Positions 6,701-7,941 of a stretch of 7,941 nucleotides of DNA are shown piece by piece. The stretch's first letter is position 1. The number at the start of each line of letters is the position of its first letter. The position numbers and the translations under genes are program-made. Origin of the DNA: Planctomycetota bacterium (GTDB lineage: Bacteria > Planctomycetota > B143-G9); the NCBI GenBank assembly GCA_003644275.1, contig QNBY01000043.1, positions 1-7,941 of the forward strand, written 5' to 3'. Under the pieces are notes generated by a model. It saw only the letters and a program-made list of their open reading frames with translations, was not told where the DNA came from and searched no databases.

Positions 6701-7577
6701 AATCTGGGCCGTCGAGAAGGTGGACGGCGACGGCAACGTCGGCATGTACTGCTCCATCGCCGTCTCCCAGCTCTGGGGCGAACCCCACATCGCCTACTAC
6801 GACTCCACCAACGGCGACCTCAAATACGCCGCCCTCCTCAAGGACGCGGGCGGCTGGACGTTCGAGCGCGCCGCGACCGACGGCGACGTGGGAATCAACC
6901 CCTCCATAGCGCTCGACTCCGGCGGCAGGCCCTATATAGCATTCCAGAAGAACACCGTCCAGACCAACGACCAGGGTCTTGCCTTCGCCGTCAGGCGCGA
7001 CGCCGGCTGGGAGATAACCGAGCTCGACACCGTGGGCGTCACCGGCTTCGACGCATCCATGGCGATCGACCCGGCGGGCGACCTCCATATCTCCTACCAC
7101 AACTACGCCGACCTCTTCTACGCCCGCTTCACCGGCATCACCTGGGAGATAACCCGCCTCACCTCCGGCGCCGAAGTCACCGACCGCACCGCCCTCACGC
7201 TCGACGACCAAGGCCGCCCCGCGGTGACCTACTGGAGCAAGGGCGACCTCCTCTACATGGACGTCACCGACGGCCATTTTTCCGGCGGCATCGTGAACCA
7301 CTATCCGGCCTCCGAAGCTCCCACCGAGCCCAGCACCGGAACGGAGACGGGCGGAGGCGGTGGCGGAGGCGGCGGGTGTTTCATCGCGACCGCCGCCTTC
7401 GGCTCCTATTCCGCCGACGCCGTGCTCGCCCTCACCGCCGCGCGCGACCGCTTCGTCCGCGCCAGCTCCCAGGGAGCCGCTCTGGTGGCGCTCTACTACG
7501 CCTGTTCTCCCGAGGTCGCGGGTGTGCTCCGCTCGCCCGCCCTCGGTTCGATGCTCAGAACCCTCCTCCTTCCCTGA
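3702..7577 (+). CDS. Giant secreted/surface protein: signal peptide, Fn3-like, jelly-roll, seven InlB-B-like repeats, seven-bladed propeller, CFI-box C-terminus
   Basis: A complete 1291-residue protein, with its start set by AGGAGG five bases upstream. Residues 1-23 are a Sec signal peptide (LRK charged end, MILLFLAV core, ALA-A cleavage after 23). Cys15 is preceded by Val and does not make a proper lipobox. About 26-118 are Fn3-like (LVFSWQAPSDPVDSYKLQI, TIYWRVVG). About 130-283 form a MAM/jelly-roll-like domain with WSQDGGSTF and FLDDVVVEA. About 287-843 hold seven InlB-B-type repeats and about 851-1198 a seven-bladed propeller. Nine glycines (1217-1225) precede Cys1226 and CFIATAAFGS. It matches gene 1 domain by domain: in blade 4, the 27 residues from NVG to STNG are identical at 20 positions. 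It has its own promoter. Export is well supported; a surface binding or adhesion role is inferred, and no catalytic motif is seen. Confidence 0.95.
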   Translation: MLRKLSMILLFLAVCSWAGTALAAYTPTPTQPANASTNLTPDNLVFSWQAPSDPVDSYKLQIALDSSFTDILFDYTVSAGATSRTVSGLPGLKTIYWRVVGVENGNEHPSAAFYFTTVSDGETYTKQMLKDDFSSGLANWTVTGNTSYLTTTSNAAFGGMVRARNWSYYYGTNATMTRTVSTVPGIYTLKYKWAHQYMSWYSGDRLTVSWSQDGGSTFTTLLDLTGSAFHSANIGYSSPPTSSSQWKQQSHTLNVTGTSIVLRFYFRSGWGPDAFLDDVVVEAPGRPLTVVSAHGNPSPSGTTDYFVGDTVSASVESVVYASAAADHRYVCTGWTGTGSVPDTGTGNSVTFKIYRTSTLTWQWREEYILVVSSDNNLGNISPSGTTWWAAGASVTVTNSLPTVPTGTDGIRWYNYGYEGTGSAPSSGFGQSVTFTINEPSTLTFKWEYQYRLTVTNPPHVGNPTPPEGESWYSGGARISFSVDPFVNLGTGAAYTCLGWRGTGSISDGEGNSGTATINMVSTLEWRWLAQYYLTVISRFGKTSGAEPGWYDEDSVVSISCGQFYNETDDIRYECRGWHGEGSIFDGIGLSTGEFRIVAPTLVEWQWYKQYKVTVGANHGSTTPSGELWVDDGATLGLAAIPPLNTPTTRYSWAGWVGTGLPDSPSGNINDNFVITGVSSFTAIWNVEFYVTVIADQGTLGGNYDGWYPEGATLDIDAFPPPADEGHRYVPGWRGTGDGSVTYPARPDTPSSVTVAVNSPIVEEVYWVAQVAFDIAVPQGLTDTVPPVGRNWYFIGDLVEGYAPFDVNGIRCTGYDGTGSLPSSDLPWFSFVITEPSSATFHYDLPVETPSFEWAAPETVASAVHGKVVALARKHADGSPVIVFHNPATGTLESAYYFSGMWYAQTIDRIGSGETCVSLVVDKDDVPHVVYYDTVSRQLKYAFLDSNLWRTLTVDPTPGAGRFNSLALDRFGTLHVAYYNLDDSSLYYARSGGAAAAGKAEIWAVEKVDGDGNVGMYCSIAVSQLWGEPHIAYYDSTNGDLKYAALLKDAGGWTFERAATDGDVGINPSIALDSGGRPYIAFQKNTVQTNDQGLAFAVRRDAGWEITELDTVGVTGFDASMAIDPAGDLHISYHNYADLFYARFTGITWEITRLTSGAEVTDRTALTLDDQGRPAVTYWSKGDLLYMDVTDGHFSGGIVNHYPASEAPTEPSTGTETGGGGGGGGGCFIATAAFGSYSADAVLALTAARDRFVRASSQGAALVALYYACSPEVAGVLRSPALGSMLRTLLLP
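4560..6230 (+). repeat. Seven divergent InlB-B-type repeats in gene 2 (protein level)
   Basis: The units begin near residues 287, 367, 450, 531, 610, 688 and 770. The GTGS-position motifs are WTGTGS, YEGTGS, WRGTGS, WHGEGS, WVGTGL, WRGTGDGS and YDGTGS. Each unit resembles the same-numbered unit of gene 1 more than its own neighbours: both units 1 share K/RIYRTST, both units 6 share RYVPGW and an inserted segment, and both units 7 share NWYF/YWYF and ITEPSS. A rigid stalk that carries the propeller away from the cell is inferred. Confidence 0.85.
6252..7295 (+). repeat. Seven-bladed beta-propeller region of gene 2 (protein level)
   Basis: Seven units are visible, with inner strands near SPVIVFHN, PHVVYYD, LHVAYYN, PHIAYYDSTNG, PYIAFQKN, LHISYHN and PAVTYWS, most followed by L.YA and W.IT.L/V. 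FEWAAPETVASA before blade 1 looks like the outer strand missing from blade 7. Blade 3 carries a low-complexity insertion (GGAAAAGK, about residues 991-998) where gene 1 has a different loop (LLLKPEEG). The ligand is unknown. Confidence 0.75.
7350..7574 (+). other. Gly9-Cys CFI-box C-terminal domain of gene 2
   Basis: Nine glycine codons (7350-7376) lead to Cys (7377-7379) and CFIATAAFGS, then ARDRF, LVALYY and SPEVA and a short hydrophobic end LLLP. The first 16 residues from the Cys match gene 1 at 13 positions; beyond that, similarity is limited to the family pattern. The glycine run is made of varied GGN codons and is three residues longer than in gene 1. Confidence 0.8.
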
Positions 7578-7588
7578 CGGAGGGAGGA
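7564..7588 (+). other. Hairpin spanning the stop codon of gene 2
   Basis: Bases 7564-7573 pair with 7579-7588 (ten pairs, one G-T) around the five-base loop CTGAC, which contains the TGA stop. No T-run follows, so it is not a classical intrinsic terminator. It could protect the 3' end or act in factor-dependent termination; it may also be an accident of a C/T-rich codon run. Confidence 0.35.
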
Positions 7589-7603
7589 AAAGGAGGCCTT
7601 TCC

Positions 7604-7709
7604 ACCCCCCTTTGCGGGGCAACGAAAGCGCCTCCGGAAACACACTTTGTCGAAGGCGCCCGTCCCGGCGGGCGAGAGTTGGACGTGCAGACGACATCCC
7701 AAGGGGGAG
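7604..7709 (+). promoter_or_regulatory. Possible structured leader of gene 3
   Basis: GCGCCT (7628-7633) can pair with AGGCGC (7654-7659), a perfect six-pair stem with a 20-base loop. CGCCCG (7657-7662) can instead pair with CGGGCG (7669-7674). The two stems share 7657-7659 and exclude each other. Bases 7606-7612 (CCCCCTT) are also complementary to AAGGGGG of the gene 3 ribosome site. No good -35/-10 pair was found in 7578-7712. GC-rich DNA gives such stems by chance, so the regulatory reading is tentative. Confidence 0.25.
7701..7709 (+). promoter_or_regulatory. Shine-Dalgarno of gene 3
   Basis: AAGGGGGAG ends three bases before the ATG at 7713. It is purine-rich but not the perfect AGGAGG of gene 2. 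It supports the chosen start together with the signal peptide that follows. Confidence 0.7.
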
Positions 7710-7712
7710 TAT

Positions 7713-7941
7713 ATGCGTTCGTCGAGGAACCTCATTCACGCGGTTTTGGCCTTTTTCGCGGTCCTCTCCTTCTCTTCCGCGGCATGGGCCGCCAACGTAA
7801 TCGGCATCAACGGCATCAACTACCTCGGCAACAACGTCGGCGAGATAACCCTCACCGTGGTGTTGAACTCGGTGGGCGGCGAGCCCTCCGCCGTCGAGTT
7901 CCAGTACCGGGTGGAGGACGGAGACTGGATCCCGATAGGAA
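7713..7941 (+). CDS. Secreted protein, N-terminal part only (3' partial)
   Basis: The ATG at 7713 follows a purine-rich ribosome site and opens a frame that runs 76 codons to the window end without a stop. Residues 1-26 form a clear Sec signal peptide (RSSR charged end, AVLAFFAVLSF core, AWA cleavage site before ANVIG). The mature start (NVIGINGINYLGNN, ITLTVVLN, VEFQYRVEDGDW) alternates hydrophobic and polar residues like an Ig/Fn3-type beta domain, but no family can be assigned. It does not resemble the N-terminus of gene 2, so it is not an evident third copy. It lies 135 bases after gene 2 in the same direction and may share its transcript, since no promoter was found in the gap. Confidence 0.85.
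   Translation, partial: MRSSRNLIHAVLAFFAVLSFSSAAWAANVIGINGINYLGNNVGEITLTVVLNSVGGEPSAVEFQYRVEDGDWIPIG

Noticed and set aside
7604..7680. c-di-GMP (GEMM-I) riboswitch in front of gene 3
   Set aside because: A short CGAAAGCGCCTCCGG stretch loosely recalls the second half of the GEMM core, but the first conserved half and the tetraloop-receptor arrangement are not visible. A covariance-model search would decide.

Overview
The window is a stretch of GC-rich bacterial DNA, with third codon positions mostly C or G, that encodes only exported proteins, all on the + strand. Two giant multidomain genes lie in tandem, and the start of a third secreted protein follows. A consensus-like sigma70 promoter, an AGGAGG Shine-Dalgarno, Sec-type signal peptides and a C-terminal domain of the CFI-box type all point to a bacterium, probably Gram-negative and perhaps from an uncultivated lineage. 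I cannot name the taxon. No tRNA, rRNA, CRISPR array, phage or transposon sequence was seen.

Layout. Bases 1-3528 hold the 3' part of gene 1, whose 5' end lies outside the window. It encodes a MAM/jelly-roll-like domain, seven divergent InlB-B-type repeats, a seven-bladed beta-propeller, a run of six glycines and a C-terminal CFI-box domain. A strong intrinsic terminator follows at 3552-3579. An inverted repeat (3603-3617), a sigma70-like promoter (3636-3664, 17-base spacer) and a Shine-Dalgarno then lead into gene 2 (3702-7577). Gene 2 is complete: signal peptide, Fn3-like domain, jelly-roll domain, seven repeats, seven-bladed propeller, nine glycines and CFI box. A hairpin surrounds its stop codon. 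The 135-base gap 7578-7712 has no recognisable promoter but can fold into competing hairpins. Gene 3 starts at 7713 with a signal peptide and runs off the window end.

How the genes relate. Genes 1 and 2 are paralogues with the same domain order, collinear repeat by repeat and blade by blade, so the whole gene was duplicated. The terminator and promoter between them make them separate transcription units. Both look like long cell-surface or secreted binding proteins: a propeller and jelly-roll on a repeat stalk, with a C-terminal cysteine-containing tag that may serve sorting or anchoring. No catalytic motif is visible and the ligand is unknown. The most interesting points are the conserved 7+7 architecture with a Velcro-closed propeller, the CFI-box tails, and the compact control region in front of gene 2.
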